The translations under genes were made by a program, and so were the position numbers. From contig CANQRM010000006.1 in the NCBI GenBank assembly GCA_947626265.1, positions 1 through 64,000 of the forward strand: a stretch of DNA of 64,000 nt, given 5' to 3'. Positions 8,922 to 18,717 of this stretch are shown piece by piece (positions within the stretch are counted from its first letter, which is position 1; the number at the start of each line of letters is the position of its first letter). The DNA comes from an uncultured Oscillospiraceae bacterium (GTDB lineage Bacteria; Bacillota; Clostridia; Oscillospirales; Oscillospiraceae). The notes beneath the pieces are model-generated. The model was given only the letters and a program-made list of their open reading frames with translations. It was not told the DNA's origin and did no database searches.

Positions 8922-11522
8922 ATGAAGAGAAAGACAAAACTGGACAGGAACGCGGTCGATACCCTGATCCTCATCGCCGTCATCACCGTGCTATTCATCC
9001 TCGCTTTCTTCCAGATCCGCTCCGCCATATGGAAACGGTCCATGCGGCGTATGGAGGAGGGCGTGGAGACCGTCATGGAGGAGATCACCTCCAAGCTGGA
9101 CCGGGACAGCGCCATCCTGAACGCCACGGCGGACATCATCGCCGCCGCCAACCCCGAAGACGCCGATGGGCTGGATGTGGATACCGCGCTGAAGACCATC
9201 CGGCTGGCCTCGCCGCTGTTCTCCACCATGAACCTGCGCATCCTGCTGGAAAACAACATGGTCCTGACGGCGGAAGGGCGCATCTCCAACGTGGCCAAGG
9301 TGGACTCCATATTCTTTGAGGAGGAGGCGCCCCTGGGGGAGCACGTGTCCAACCGGGCCCGCAGCGTGGTCATGGATTCCTATGTCCTGCGCCACTATGT
9401 GCCCATACAGATCGACGGCAGGACCGTGGCGCTCGCCTACGGCGTGACCTACCTGAACGACCTGGCCAAGACCCTGAACATCGCCAATATCTATAATTCC
9501 ACCGCCGACATCTATATCATCGACACCCGCTCCGGCGACTTCATCATGGACACCGCCCACCCCCATCTGGGCAACATCGACGACTTCTCTCAGGAAAACG
9601 ACCCCGAACGGGAGACCAAGGGCGGCACCAGCTGGGACGAGTATAACGCCGACATCATGGACCAGGGCACCGGCTACGTGGTGTACCGCACCGACGAGAC
9701 CGACGGCTGGGAGTACATGTATTACGCCCCCTCGGGCGTCAACCAGTGGTCCATCGCCGTGTCCGTGCCGGAGAAGGAGGCTTTCTCCAGCGTATTCGCC
9801 GCGCGGGAGATATTCTTCCTCATCGGCTTTCTGATGTGCCTGGCCGTGGCCATATACTACATGGTCATCCACCGCAAGGCCCAGCGGGCCATGGCTGAGG
9901 CCGTGGAGAAGGCGGTGCTGGAGGAGAAGCTGAAAAAGGCCGAGGCCGCCGAGCGGGCCAAGACCACCTTCCTCTCCAACATGAGCCACGATATCCGCAC
10001 GCCCATGAACGCCATCATCGGCTTCACCACACTGGCGGAGACCAATATCGACAACAAGTCCCGGGTGCAGGAGTATCTGACCAAGATCATGTCCTCCAGC
10101 AACCACCTGCTGAGCCTCATCAACGACGTGCTGGACATGAGCCGCATCGAGTCGGGCAAGCTGCACATCGAGGAGAAGCCCTGCTCCATCTCCGATATTT
10201 TCCGGGATATGCGCAACATCATCCAGACCCAGATGCAGGCCAAGCAGCTGGACTTCTTCATGGACACCCTGGACGTGACGGACGAGGATATCTACTGCGA
10301 CAAGCTGCACCTGAACCAGGTGCTTTTGAACCTCCTCTCCAACGCCATCAAGTTCACCCCCGCCGGGGGGTCCGTGTCCATGCTCATCCGCCAGAAGCCC
10401 GGCGCGCCCCACGGCTACGGCTCCTATGAGATACGGGTGAAGGACACGGGCATCGGCATGAGCCAGAAGTTCGCCGAGCACATCTTTGAGCCCTTCGAGC
10501 GGGAGCGCACCTCCACCGTCAGCGGCATCCTGGGCACGGGCCTGGGCATGGCCATCACCAAGAGCATCGTCAACACCATGGGCGGCACCATCGAGGTCAA
10601 GTCCGAGCAGGGCAAGGGCACCGAGTTCATCATCAACCTCCAGTTCCGGCTCCAGTCCGAGACGAAGCAGGTGGAGGTCATCCGGGAGCTGTTCGGCCTG
10701 CGGGGTCTGGTGGTAGACGACAACTTCTCCACCTGCGACAGCGTGACGAAGATGCTGACCCAGATCGGCATGCGGGCCGAGTGGAGCATGCACGGCAAGG
10801 AGGCCGTCCTGCGGGCCAAGCAGGCCGCGGAGCTGGGCGACGCCTACTACACCTACATCGTGGACTGGGCCCTGCCGGACCTGAACGGCATTGAGGTGGT
10901 GCGGCAGATACGGGCCATCGCGGGCCAGAACGTGCCCATCATCATCCTCACCGCCTACGACTGGGCCGCCATCGAGCAGGAGGCCCGGGACGCGGGCGTC
11001 ACCGCCTTCTGCAACAAGCCCATCTTCCTGTCCGACCTGCGGGAGATCCTCATGACCGCCCTGGGCAGGATGGACGCCCCGCCCCAGGCGAACATCATCC
11101 CCGACCCGGTGGAGGAGCTGAAGGGCAAGCATATCCTGCTGGTGGAGGACAACGAGCTGAACCAGGAGATCGCCCGGGAGCTGCTGGAAGAGAGCGGCTT
11201 TACGGTGTCCACCGCCAGCGACGGCTCTGCCGCCGTGGACATCATGACGGACGCCAAGGCCGGGGACTACGACCTCATCCTCATGGACATCCAGATGCCC
11301 CGCATGAACGGCTACGAGGCCTCCCGGGCCATCCGGGCCCTGCCCGACAAGGCCGTGGCCTCCATCCCCATCGTGGCCATGACCGCCAACGCCTTCCAGG
11401 AGGACCGGCAGAACGCCCTGGACGCGGGCATGAACGACCACGTGGCCAAGCCCATCGACGTGGACGCCCTGCTGCAGGTGCTCACCGAGCAGCTGTCCAA
11501 GCCAGCTGACGGGGAAAAGTGA
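8922..11522 (+). CDS. Hybrid sensor histidine kinase with two receiver domains
   Basis: FLSNMSHDIRTPMNAIIGF, GTGLGMAITK, REC1 GLVVDDNFSTCD...YIVDWALPDLNG, REC2 ILLVEDNELNQEIA...ILMDIQMPRMNG. Confidence 0.92.
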   Translation: MKRKTKLDRNAVDTLILIAVITVLFILAFFQIRSAIWKRSMRRMEEGVETVMEEITSKLDRDSAILNATADIIAAANPEDADGLDVDTALKTIRLASPLFSTMNLRILLENNMVLTAEGRISNVAKVDSIFFEEEAPLGEHVSNRARSVVMDSYVLRHYVPIQIDGRTVALAYGVTYLNDLAKTLNIANIYNSTADIYIIDTRSGDFIMDTAHPHLGNIDDFSQENDPERETKGGTSWDEYNADIMDQGTGYVVYRTDETDGWEYMYYAPSGVNQWSIAVSVPEKEAFSSVFAAREIFFLIGFLMCLAVAIYYMVIHRKAQRAMAEAVEKAVLEEKLKKAEAAERAKTTFLSNMSHDIRTPMNAIIGFTTLAETNIDNKSRVQEYLTKIMSSSNHLLSLINDVLDMSRIESGKLHIEEKPCSISDIFRDMRNIIQTQMQAKQLDFFMDTLDVTDEDIYCDKLHLNQVLLNLLSNAIKFTPAGGSVSMLIRQKPGAPHGYGSYEIRVKDTGIGMSQKFAEHIFEPFERERTSTVSGILGTGLGMAITKSIVNTMGGTIEVKSEQGKGTEFIINLQFRLQSETKQVEVIRELFGLRGLVVDDNFSTCDSVTKMLTQIGMRAEWSMHGKEAVLRAKQAAELGDAYYTYIVDWALPDLNGIEVVRQIRAIAGQNVPIIILTAYDWAAIEQEARDAGVTAFCNKPIFLSDLREILMTALGRMDAPPQANIIPDPVEELKGKHILLVEDNELNQEIARELLEESGFTVSTASDGSAAVDIMTDAKAGDYDLILMDIQMPRMNGYEASRAIRALPDKAVASIPIVAMTANAFQEDRQNALDAGMNDHVAKPIDVDALLQVLTEQLSKPADGEK

Positions 11523-11537
11523 CTTATATATGATAAG

Positions 11538-11564
11538 CGGGCCGCCCTCCCGGGCGGCCCGTTT
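11538..11564. terminator. Terminator between convergent genes
   Basis: CGGGCCGCCC-tccc-GGGCGGCCCG followed by TTT. Confidence 0.7.
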
Positions 11565-11573
11565 CCTCGTCTC

Positions 11574-12761
11574 TTATTCTTCTGTCTCGCCGCACCAGTT
11601 ACAGGGCTCATAGCCCATGGCCAGCAGCTCCTCCCGGGAGCCCTCAAATATCTTCCGCTTGCCGTCGTCCATCTGCACGGCGCTGAGGCAGAACATCCGG
11701 TGGAATTTCTTCGTCTCGGTGTTCAGGACCCACGCCCCCTCCTCCGGCTCGGGCCGGGCAGGCACATCGTCCGCCGGGGTGAAGGTGTCGGCATGGCCGC
11801 CCCGCTCCGTGGTGAAATATACGTGCTCCCCGTCGCTGGTGCACACCACCGTGCCCTGCATATCCGTGCGGTATACCTGGACCCCCGCCTCCTTCAGCCG
11901 CCGGAGCAGCGCCGGGGCCGGGTGGCCATTGTCGTTCCCCGCCCCCGCCGGGATGACGGCGTAATCCGGGTCCACGGCCTGCAAAAACGCCGCCGTGGTG
12001 GCAAAGGTGCTGCCGTGGTGGCCCACCTTCAGCACCGTGCTCTTCACCTCACGGCCGGAGGCAAGGATGGTCTGCTCCTCCGCCTCCTCCCCGTCGCCGG
12101 TGAAGAGGAAGGCCGTATCACCGTAGGTGACGCGCAGGACCAGGGACATGTCGTTGGTGTAGGGCGCGGTCCTATCGATGGGGCCCAGCACCTCCACCGC
12201 CGCACTGCCCAGGGAGAAGGTATCCCCCGGCCGGGGCACCGTGAGGGCCGTGCCCTGCTTGTCCAGAAAAGCAGTAAAGGTCCTGAAAAACACCGTGTCA
12301 TCGGCGCTCACCGCCGACAAGGCATGCTTGGCCTTCGCCTGGAACATGGCCCCGGGCAGGCCGCCCATGTGGTCCTCGTGGGGGTGGGTGGCCACGATGT
12401 ACTGCAATTCCTTCACGCCTTGGTTTTTGAGGTATAGGTAGATGGCTCCGGCGTCGGCCTTGTTGCCCCCGTCGATGAGCATGGCCTCGCCGTCGCACAG
12501 CACCAGCGCCGCGTCCGCCTGGCCCACGTCGATGTAATGGACGGCGAAACCAGAGCCGCCCGCGCCGCCGGAGAATATCCCCCGGAACTGCTCCAACACC
12601 TGCTCCAGGGGCCGCCGGGCGAAGAAAAAGCCCACAGCCAGCGCCGCCAGGAGCAGCACCACACCCACTATGAGCAATATCGTTTTCGCCCGCTTTTTCC
12701 TATAGCTGGGGGGCACGTAGGGCTTCCACCGACGCCGGGACGAGCCGAAGCGTCTTTTCAT
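11574..12761 (-). CDS. ComEC/Rec2-like metallo-beta-lactamase-fold protein, single N-terminal TM, Cys-containing C-terminal tail
   Basis: ATHPHEDHMGG metal-binding motif; VHYIDVGQADAALV; C-terminal FHRMFCLSAV...YEPCNWC; start at ATG 12761 with GGAGG. Confidence 0.85.
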   Translation of the reverse strand: MKRRFGSSRRRWKPYVPPSYRKKRAKTILLIVGVVLLLAALAVGFFFARRPLEQVLEQFRGIFSGGAGGSGFAVHYIDVGQADAALVLCDGEAMLIDGGNKADAGAIYLYLKNQGVKELQYIVATHPHEDHMGGLPGAMFQAKAKHALSAVSADDTVFFRTFTAFLDKQGTALTVPRPGDTFSLGSAAVEVLGPIDRTAPYTNDMSLVLRVTYGDTAFLFTGDGEEAEEQTILASGREVKSTVLKVGHHGSTFATTAAFLQAVDPDYAVIPAGAGNDNGHPAPALLRRLKEAGVQVYRTDMQGTVVCTSDGEHVYFTTERGGHADTFTPADDVPARPEPEEGAWVLNTETKKFHRMFCLSAVQMDDGKRKIFEGSREELLAMGYEPCNWCGETEE

Positions 12762-12862
12762 GACCGTTTCCTCCATTTTTCCCATCATACCACGTCCGGC
12801 CCCCGGGCGCAATGCGGGCCGTTTGACAGAGGGATTATAATGGTACCGTTGGGGGTGAAGAG

Positions 12863-14221
12863 ATGAAGACCCTTATCTATGGCGGCCGGGTGATAGACCC
12901 GGCGGATAAGATAGACAGCCGCCTGAACGTGCTGATTGAGGACGGAAAAGTAGCGGCCCTGTCCCCGGAGGACATGGAGGCGGATGCGCGCATCGACGCT
13001 TCCGGCAAGGTGGTCTGCCCCGGGTTCGTGGACATCCACGTCCACGAGGACCCGGTGGAGAATGGGCATATCTACGCCGACCCGGAAAAAGCCGTGTTCG
13101 CCTGCATGCTCCGCATGGGCGTCACCACCGTGGTGGGCGGCAACTGCGGCAGCTGCTTTTATGACCCGGCCCAGTACTTGGATATCGCGGACCGGGACGG
13201 GACATACGTGAACGTGGCCATGCTGGCCGGGCACGGCTGGTTCCGGGAACAGGCCGGGGCGCTGGACCCCTACGGCCCCGCCACGGAAGAACAGATAGCC
13301 GCCATGTCGGCGGCCATCCGGGAGGCCCTGGACGCCGGGTGCGCCGGGGTGTCCTTCGGCATACGCTACAGCCCCGGCACGGACGGCCGGGAGCTTTTAG
13401 CCGCCATGGGCGCCCTCCGGGGCACGGGAAAGCTCACGGCCTGTCATCTGCGGGACGACGCGGCGGCGGTGTTCGCCGCCATGGAGGAGTTTCTGGACGC
13501 GGCGGAGGCTGCCGGCGTGCCCGCCCAGGTGTCCCACATCGGCAGCATGGCCGGCTTCGGCCAGATGGAGCGGGCCCTGGCTATGATGGACGCCCGGCGG
13601 GCGGCGGGGCAGGACGTGATGTGCGACTGCTACCCTTACAGCGCCTTCTCCACGGGCCTGGGCTCCGCCACCTATGACGACGGCTGGCTGGAGCGCTACG
13701 GCTGCGGCTACGACGTGCTGGAGCTGTGCGAGGGTCCTTACAAAGGGCAGCGCTGCACCGAGGAGATATTCCGCTCCCAGCGGGCCGCCCTCCCCTCCTG
13801 CCGCACGGTGTGCCACGTGATGCAGCCGGAGGAGATCACCCGGGCGTTGACCCACCCGGCCGTGATGCTGGCCAGCGACGCCACCCTGCACCTGGGCCAG
13901 GGCCATCCCCGTGCGGCGGGCACCTTCCCCCGGCTCATTGCGGAATATGTCCGCCCGGGGCACATGAGCCTCTACGACGCCATCGCCAAGATGACCGCCA
14001 TCCCCGCCCAAAGATTCGGCCTTATCGGAAAAGGTACCTTGCGCGTTGGCACGGACGCTGATGTGGTCATATTCGACCCGGAGAAGATTCAGGATAAGGC
14101 AACCTTCGCCGACCCCATCCGCCCGCCGGAGGGCATCGATATGGTTCTCATCGGCGGCGCGGTGGCCGCCCGGGAGGGCAAGATCGTTGCCCCGCCCCGG
14201 GGCCGGGCCGTGAGAGTATAA
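12863..14221 (+). CDS. Amidohydrolase, N-acyl-D-amino-acid deacylase-like
   Basis: Metal motif DIHVHEDP, CHLRDD, VSHIGS, LASDATLHLG; D-aminoacylase-like organisation. Confidence 0.8.
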   Translation: MKTLIYGGRVIDPADKIDSRLNVLIEDGKVAALSPEDMEADARIDASGKVVCPGFVDIHVHEDPVENGHIYADPEKAVFACMLRMGVTTVVGGNCGSCFYDPAQYLDIADRDGTYVNVAMLAGHGWFREQAGALDPYGPATEEQIAAMSAAIREALDAGCAGVSFGIRYSPGTDGRELLAAMGALRGTGKLTACHLRDDAAAVFAAMEEFLDAAEAAGVPAQVSHIGSMAGFGQMERALAMMDARRAAGQDVMCDCYPYSAFSTGLGSATYDDGWLERYGCGYDVLELCEGPYKGQRCTEEIFRSQRAALPSCRTVCHVMQPEEITRALTHPAVMLASDATLHLGQGHPRAAGTFPRLIAEYVRPGHMSLYDAIAKMTAIPAQRFGLIGKGTLRVGTDADVVIFDPEKIQDKATFADPIRPPEGIDMVLIGGAVAAREGKIVAPPRGRAVRV

Positions 14222-14230
14222 GATAAGATA

Positions 14231-14265
14231 GCAAAACCCCAAGGCATGACGCCTTGGGGTTTTGC
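14231..14265. terminator. Bidirectional intrinsic terminator
   Basis: GCAAAACCCCAAGGC-atgac-GCCTTGGGGTTTTGC between convergent genes. Confidence 0.9.
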
Positions 14266-14275
14266 TTTGCCTTTT

Positions 14276-15076
14276 TTACAGCACGAAGTGGGCGAAGCGC
14301 AGGACCTCGAACCAGTCATCGGAGGTAAAGGACACGTTCTTTCCGTCCTCCAGCCTGGCGCCAGGATAAAAGCTGCGGGAATAGGCCTTCTGATGCTCCC
14401 GGAAGCGGACGGTGATATCGAACCGGTCCGGCATGGGCACGGCGCAGTTTTTGGCGTTCTTCACGGCCTTCTCGGCGGCTTCGCGTATCTGCTTCACGGC
14501 GGCGTCCGGGTGGATGGACACCACCGCGCCGCCCACGCCCTCGTTCACGGGGACGGCGGTGATGCCGGGGATGAACTCTTTCGCGAATTCGCAGAGGGCC
14601 TTATCCCCGGACAAAAACGCCACGGGCACGCCGTAGTACCCGGCGGTGTAGGCGTTCATCATGAATTCGCTCATGCGCACACCGTTCAATGTCACGAACT
14701 CATTCTGCCCGTTCATGGTGTGGCTCAGGGGGTTGCCGCTGCCGGCGGCCCAGGAGTGGTAGCCGGTGAAGAGCACCGCGTCAAAGCCGCCCTTGTCCAC
14801 GCCGCTCATCATGCTCAGGGGGTCCCCCGACCAGCCCCGCATGATGCGGATGTTCTCCGGCAGGGCCGCCGGGTCCAGGTTCCGGGCGGAGTCGTGGGCG
14901 TCCTTGATGAACACCTCCTCCGCCCCGGCGGCGATGGCGCCCTCGCAGGCGGCCTTCACCTCCCGGGTCATCTGTTTCCGGAAGGGGTCATAGTCCATGG
15001 GGGTGGTGCGCTCCGTCTCCGCCCAGCAGGCGATGCCGCAGGTGCCCTCGATGTCGGCGCTCAAAAATACGCGCAT
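14276..15076 (-). CDS. dppA: M55 family D-aminopeptidase (DppA-like)
   Basis: MRVFLSADIEGTCGIACWAE N-terminus; FTGYHSWAG-like segment; MNGQNEFVTLNGVRMSE. Confidence 0.9.
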   Translation of the reverse strand: MRVFLSADIEGTCGIACWAETERTTPMDYDPFRKQMTREVKAACEGAIAAGAEEVFIKDAHDSARNLDPAALPENIRIMRGWSGDPLSMMSGVDKGGFDAVLFTGYHSWAAGSGNPLSHTMNGQNEFVTLNGVRMSEFMMNAYTAGYYGVPVAFLSGDKALCEFAKEFIPGITAVPVNEGVGGAVVSIHPDAAVKQIREAAEKAVKNAKNCAVPMPDRFDITVRFREHQKAYSRSFYPGARLEDGKNVSFTSDDWFEVLRFAHFVL

Positions 15077-15103
15077 GGTGTGATACCGTTCCTTTCCGTA
15101 AAT

Positions 15104-15913
15104 TTAAAAGAGGCTGCCGATGGCGGTGATCTGCTCCGCCAGGTCCGGCCGGAAGTCCTCATGGGCCGGGTCCAAGCTATTGATGACCACGCCGTCGCTG
15201 CCGTTTTTGGCGGTGGAGTGGATGTACCGCCCGCCGCCAAGGTACACGGCCACATGGCCGGGGAAGAACAGCAGGTCGCCGGTATCCAGCTTCTCCCGCC
15301 CGATGACGTGGATGGGGTAGCCCTCCCGGATGGAGGCGTCCCGCCAGATGGTGACGCCGCTGAGGCGATAGGCCATGAAGGCGAGGCCTGAGCAGTCGAT
15401 GCCCGCGGGGGTCTTGCCGCCCCAGAGGTAGTGGGCGTCTTTATAGAGCCGGGCCATGTCGGCGATATGGGCCCTAAGGGCCTTTTCATCCTTCAAATCC
15501 GGGATGTCAAAGAGGAATCCCGCCTTGGTGTATCCGTCCCGGCCGTCGGGCATGGATACCCGCTGCCAGCCATCGGCATTGGGCTCGCCGTGGACGGCAA
15601 GCGTCGCCCCTCTCGTGAGGCCGCTCACCTGCCAGCCCTGGACACGGGGCTCGGAGCGCACCGAGGCCATGCCCCGCAGGACGGTCTTTTTGGGCAGGGC
15701 CGCCCACCGGGCGGCGTTGCCGTCCCCCTCCACCAAGTACTCGGCGGGGGCGTAGCCCGTGTAGCCATAGTCGGTCCTGACCTGGTACCAGCCGGGGGCG
15801 GGGTCATCCAGTATCTCCACCTGCCAGCCCAGCAGGGCCTCGTCCGCCAGCTCGCACTGGCGGCTGGGGCGAAGGTACAGGGGGCATATGGGCGATGAGA
15901 CCACAGCGTTCAT
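15104..15913 (-). CDS. NlpC/P60 (C40) endopeptidase with N-terminal SH3-like repeats (YkfC-like)
   Basis: GIDCSGLAFMAYRLSG catalytic Cys; LLFFPGHVAVYLGGGRYIHS catalytic His. Confidence 0.9.
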   Translation of the reverse strand: MNAVVSSPICPLYLRPSRQCELADEALLGWQVEILDDPAPGWYQVRTDYGYTGYAPAEYLVEGDGNAARWAALPKKTVLRGMASVRSEPRVQGWQVSGLTRGATLAVHGEPNADGWQRVSMPDGRDGYTKAGFLFDIPDLKDEKALRAHIADMARLYKDAHYLWGGKTPAGIDCSGLAFMAYRLSGVTIWRDASIREGYPIHVIGREKLDTGDLLFFPGHVAVYLGGGRYIHSTAKNGSDGVVINSLDPAHEDFRPDLAEQITAIGSLF

Positions 15914-16716
15914 TTTTGCTCTCCTTTATAGGCGTCGAATAGGACCTTGCCCAGGCGGCCGATGAACTTCTTCTGGCTCTGGACCGGGTCCCCGTCCAGG
16001 TCGGGGCCCTCCCAGGTGAAGATGCCCACGTACAGGGGGCCCATGGGGGCCAGGAACAGGCCGCTGTCGTGGCACACCCCGTCCAGGCCGCCGGTCTTGT
16101 GGGCGAAGGTCACCCGGTCGGGGACGTAGCGCAATATGCAGTCCATGGACCGCTGGCGGGTCAATATGTCCATGGCCGTGCGGCAGAGGTCCGGGGTGAG
16201 GATGCGCTCGGTCTGCAGGAGCCAATAGAGCCGCCGCTGGTCCAGGGCGGTTGTCACGTTGTCCCGGCCCATGCGGGCGGCCTCGAAGTCCAGCATCTTC
16301 CGCCGGCAGAGGGTGTTTTTGAGCCCCAGGGAGGCGCAGTAGTCCGTGATGAACGCCATCCCCACCGTGTCCAGCACCACGTTGGTGGCGGTGTTGTCGC
16401 TGACGGTGATCATCCAGTAGAGGAGTTCCTCCAGTGTGTACCGGCTCACGCCCCGGTCGAATACCCGGGTGTCCGGCAGTATCACCGCCTCGGGCACCTC
16501 CAGCTCCTGGTCGAGAGCCAGCTTCCCCTGCCGCACCAGCTCCAGGGCCGCGGCCAGGACCGGGGTCTTGATGGTGGAGGCGGCGGGGACGACGGCGTCC
16601 CCCAGGTGCTCGTGGAGGGGCGCACCCTCCATGGTATCCGCTATCACATAGGCACACTTGCCGGGGAAGGCCTCCGCTTCCTGCTGTAAGAATCTATCCA
16701 GTTCTTCTCTCGTCAT
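15910..16716 (-). CDS. Class A beta-lactamase-fold serine hydrolase, apparently cytoplasmic
   Basis: STIK (SxxK), SDN in VSDNTATN, KTGG; no signal peptide; ATGA overlap with downstream NlpC/P60 gene. Confidence 0.85.
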   Translation of the reverse strand: MTREELDRFLQQEAEAFPGKCAYVIADTMEGAPLHEHLGDAVVPAASTIKTPVLAAALELVRQGKLALDQELEVPEAVILPDTRVFDRGVSRYTLEELLYWMITVSDNTATNVVLDTVGMAFITDYCASLGLKNTLCRRKMLDFEAARMGRDNVTTALDQRRLYWLLQTERILTPDLCRTAMDILTRQRSMDCILRYVPDRVTFAHKTGGLDGVCHDSGLFLAPMGPLYVGIFTWEGPDLDGDPVQSQKKFIGRLGKVLFDAYKGEQK

Positions 16717-16729
16717 GGTGCTCCCTCCG

Positions 16730-17668
16730 TCACAGAAGCTGCTTGCGGTATTCGTCCAGCTCCCACTGATCGCCCCGGACGAAGTGGCCCGGCTCCAGCT
16801 CCTCCCACAACGGCGGATCGGCCTCGGTGTATCCGTGCTGGTCCGGGTCGTAGACGATGAGCTTCTTGCCTCGCTCCCCCACCGGGTCCGGCATGGGGAT
16901 GGCGGACAGCAGCGCCCGGGTGTAGGGGTGCAGGGGGTGGGCAAAGAGCTGCTCGCTGCCGGCAAGCTCCATGAGCTTGCCCCGGTAGATGACCCCGATG
17001 CGGTCGGATATGAACCGCACCACGCTGAGGTCGTGGGCGATGAAGAGGTACGTAAGACCCCGCTCCTTTTGAAGCTGGCTCATCAGGTTCAGCACCTGGG
17101 CCCGGATGGACACGTCCAGGGCGGAGATGGGCTCGTCGGCCACGATGAACTGGGGCTCCATGATGAGGGCCCGGGCGATGCCGATGCGCTGGCGCTGGCC
17201 GCCGGAGAACTCATGGGGAAAGCGGCTGGCGAATTCCGGCAGGAGCCCTACGTCGCTCAGGGCCTTCGCCACCCGCTCTTTGCGCTCCGCCTCGGGCATA
17301 TGTTTGTGGATGGAGTAAAGCCCCTCGGACACGATATAGTCCACCTTGGCCCGCTCGTTGAGGCTGGCCATGGGGTCCTGGAACACCATCTGGATGTTGC
17401 GGATGACCCGCTTGTCCGTGGCCCGGCTCACCCGGCCGGAGATGACCTCGCCGTCATACTTGATGACGCCGCCGGACACCGGGTTCACCCGGATGATGGC
17501 CCGGCCAATGGTGGTCTTGCCGGAGCCGGACTCCCCCACCAGGCCGAAGGTCTCCCCCTTGTAGATATCGAAGGACACCCCGTCCACCGCCTTGAAGGGG
17601 TGGCGGCGGGAGCCGAAGGTGACGGAGAGGTCCTGGACCTCCAGGAGCTTTTCCCTTGTCTCAGGCAT
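16730..17668 (-). CDS. Oligo/dipeptide ABC transporter ATP-binding protein (OppF/DppF-like)
   Basis: [39 protein letters not shown]. Confidence 0.93.
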   Translation of the reverse strand: MPETREKLLEVQDLSVTFGSRRHPFKAVDGVSFDIYKGETFGLVGESGSGKTTIGRAIIRVNPVSGGVIKYDGEVISGRVSRATDKRVIRNIQMVFQDPMASLNERAKVDYIVSEGLYSIHKHMPEAERKERVAKALSDVGLLPEFASRFPHEFSGGQRQRIGIARALIMEPQFIVADEPISALDVSIRAQVLNLMSQLQKERGLTYLFIAHDLSVVRFISDRIGVIYRGKLMELAGSEQLFAHPLHPYTRALLSAIPMPDPVGERGKKLIVYDPDQHGYTEADPPLWEELEPGHFVRGDQWELDEYRKQLL

Positions 17669-18704
17669 AGCTTCCGCCTCCTCTCTCCCTTAACTTCCTG
17701 ATGTGTTCGGGGGGCTCCACCTTGGGCGCCCGGGGGTCCAAGAGCCAGGTCCGGGCCTTGTGGGTGGGGCTCACGTCAAAATAGGGCGGGCGCTTGATGA
17801 AGTCTATCTTCAGCGCCCGGGGATTCCGGGGAGCGAAGGCGTCCCCCTTCACCTCGTGAAAGAGGTTGGGGGGCGTGCCCTGGATGGAATAGAGGGCCTG
17901 GCCCTTCACCCCCAGCTGGGGCAGGCTTGAAAGCAGCGCCCAGGTGTAGGGGTGGCGGGGGTCATAAAACACCTCGTCGCAGGTGCCCACCTCCACGATG
18001 TCCCCGGCGTACATCACCGCGATGCGGTCGGCCACGTTGGCCACCACGCCCAGGTCGTGGGTGATGTAGATGGTGGTCAGGTCCAGCTTCTTTTGCAGGG
18101 TCCGTATAAGGTCCAGTATCTGGGCCTGGATGGTCACGTCCAGGGCCGTGGTGGGCTCGTCGCATATGAGTATTTTGGGCCGGCAGGCCATGGCGATGGC
18201 GATGACCACCCGCTGGCGCATGCCGCCGGAGAACTCATGGGGGTACTGCTTGTAGCGGTTCTCCGGGTCGGATATGCCCACGTCGGCTAATGCCTGGACC
18301 GCGGCGGCTTTGGCCTCGGCGCCCTTGAGGCCTTGGTGGAGCTCCACCGCCTCCAATATCTGTGCGCCCACCGTTTTGAGGGGGTTCAGGCTGGTCATGG
18401 GGTCCTGCATGACCATGGCGATCTCCTTGCCCCGGATGGTGAGCCATTCTTTTTCGGTTTTGAATGTGGCCAGGTCCTTGTCGTCGTACCAGATGTGGCC
18501 GCCGGCGATGGTGCCGTTGGCGTCCAGCAGGCCCATGGCGGACTTGGTGAACACGCTCTTGCCGGAGCCGGACTCCCCCACAATAGCCAGGGACTCGCCC
18601 TTGTATACGTCCAGGGAGATGCCCCGGATGGCGTTCAGTACCTGCCCCCGGAGGGTGAAGCGGATGTCCAGGTCCTCAAAGGAGAGAATGACGTTTTCTT
18701 TCAT
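17661..18704 (-). CDS. Oligo/dipeptide ABC transporter ATP-binding protein (OppD/DppD-like)
   Basis: [39 protein letters not shown]; start at MKENVILSF. Confidence 0.93.
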   Translation of the reverse strand: MKENVILSFEDLDIRFTLRGQVLNAIRGISLDVYKGESLAIVGESGSGKSVFTKSAMGLLDANGTIAGGHIWYDDKDLATFKTEKEWLTIRGKEIAMVMQDPMTSLNPLKTVGAQILEAVELHQGLKGAEAKAAAVQALADVGISDPENRYKQYPHEFSGGMRQRVVIAIAMACRPKILICDEPTTALDVTIQAQILDLIRTLQKKLDLTTIYITHDLGVVANVADRIAVMYAGDIVEVGTCDEVFYDPRHPYTWALLSSLPQLGVKGQALYSIQGTPPNLFHEVKGDAFAPRNPRALKIDFIKRPPYFDVSPTHKARTWLLDPRAPKVEPPEHIRKLRERGGGSYA

Positions 18705-18717
18705 ATCTGTCCCCTCC

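Noticed and set aside
6217-11441. Very long minus-strand ORFs (885 and 816 aa) antisense to the c-di-GMP protein and second kinase
   Set aside because: Same shadow effect; no domain signatures and opposite strand clearly coding
12822-12841. TTGACA and TATAAT upstream of the amidohydrolase gene as a promoter
   Set aside because: Only 8 nt between the two hexamers, too short for a sigma-A promoter; TATAAT may still be a -10 with a weak -35
15910-16716. Beta-lactam resistance gene
   Set aside because: Has SxxK, SDN and KTG motifs but no export signal and sits in a murein-peptide recycling operon; resistance role not supported
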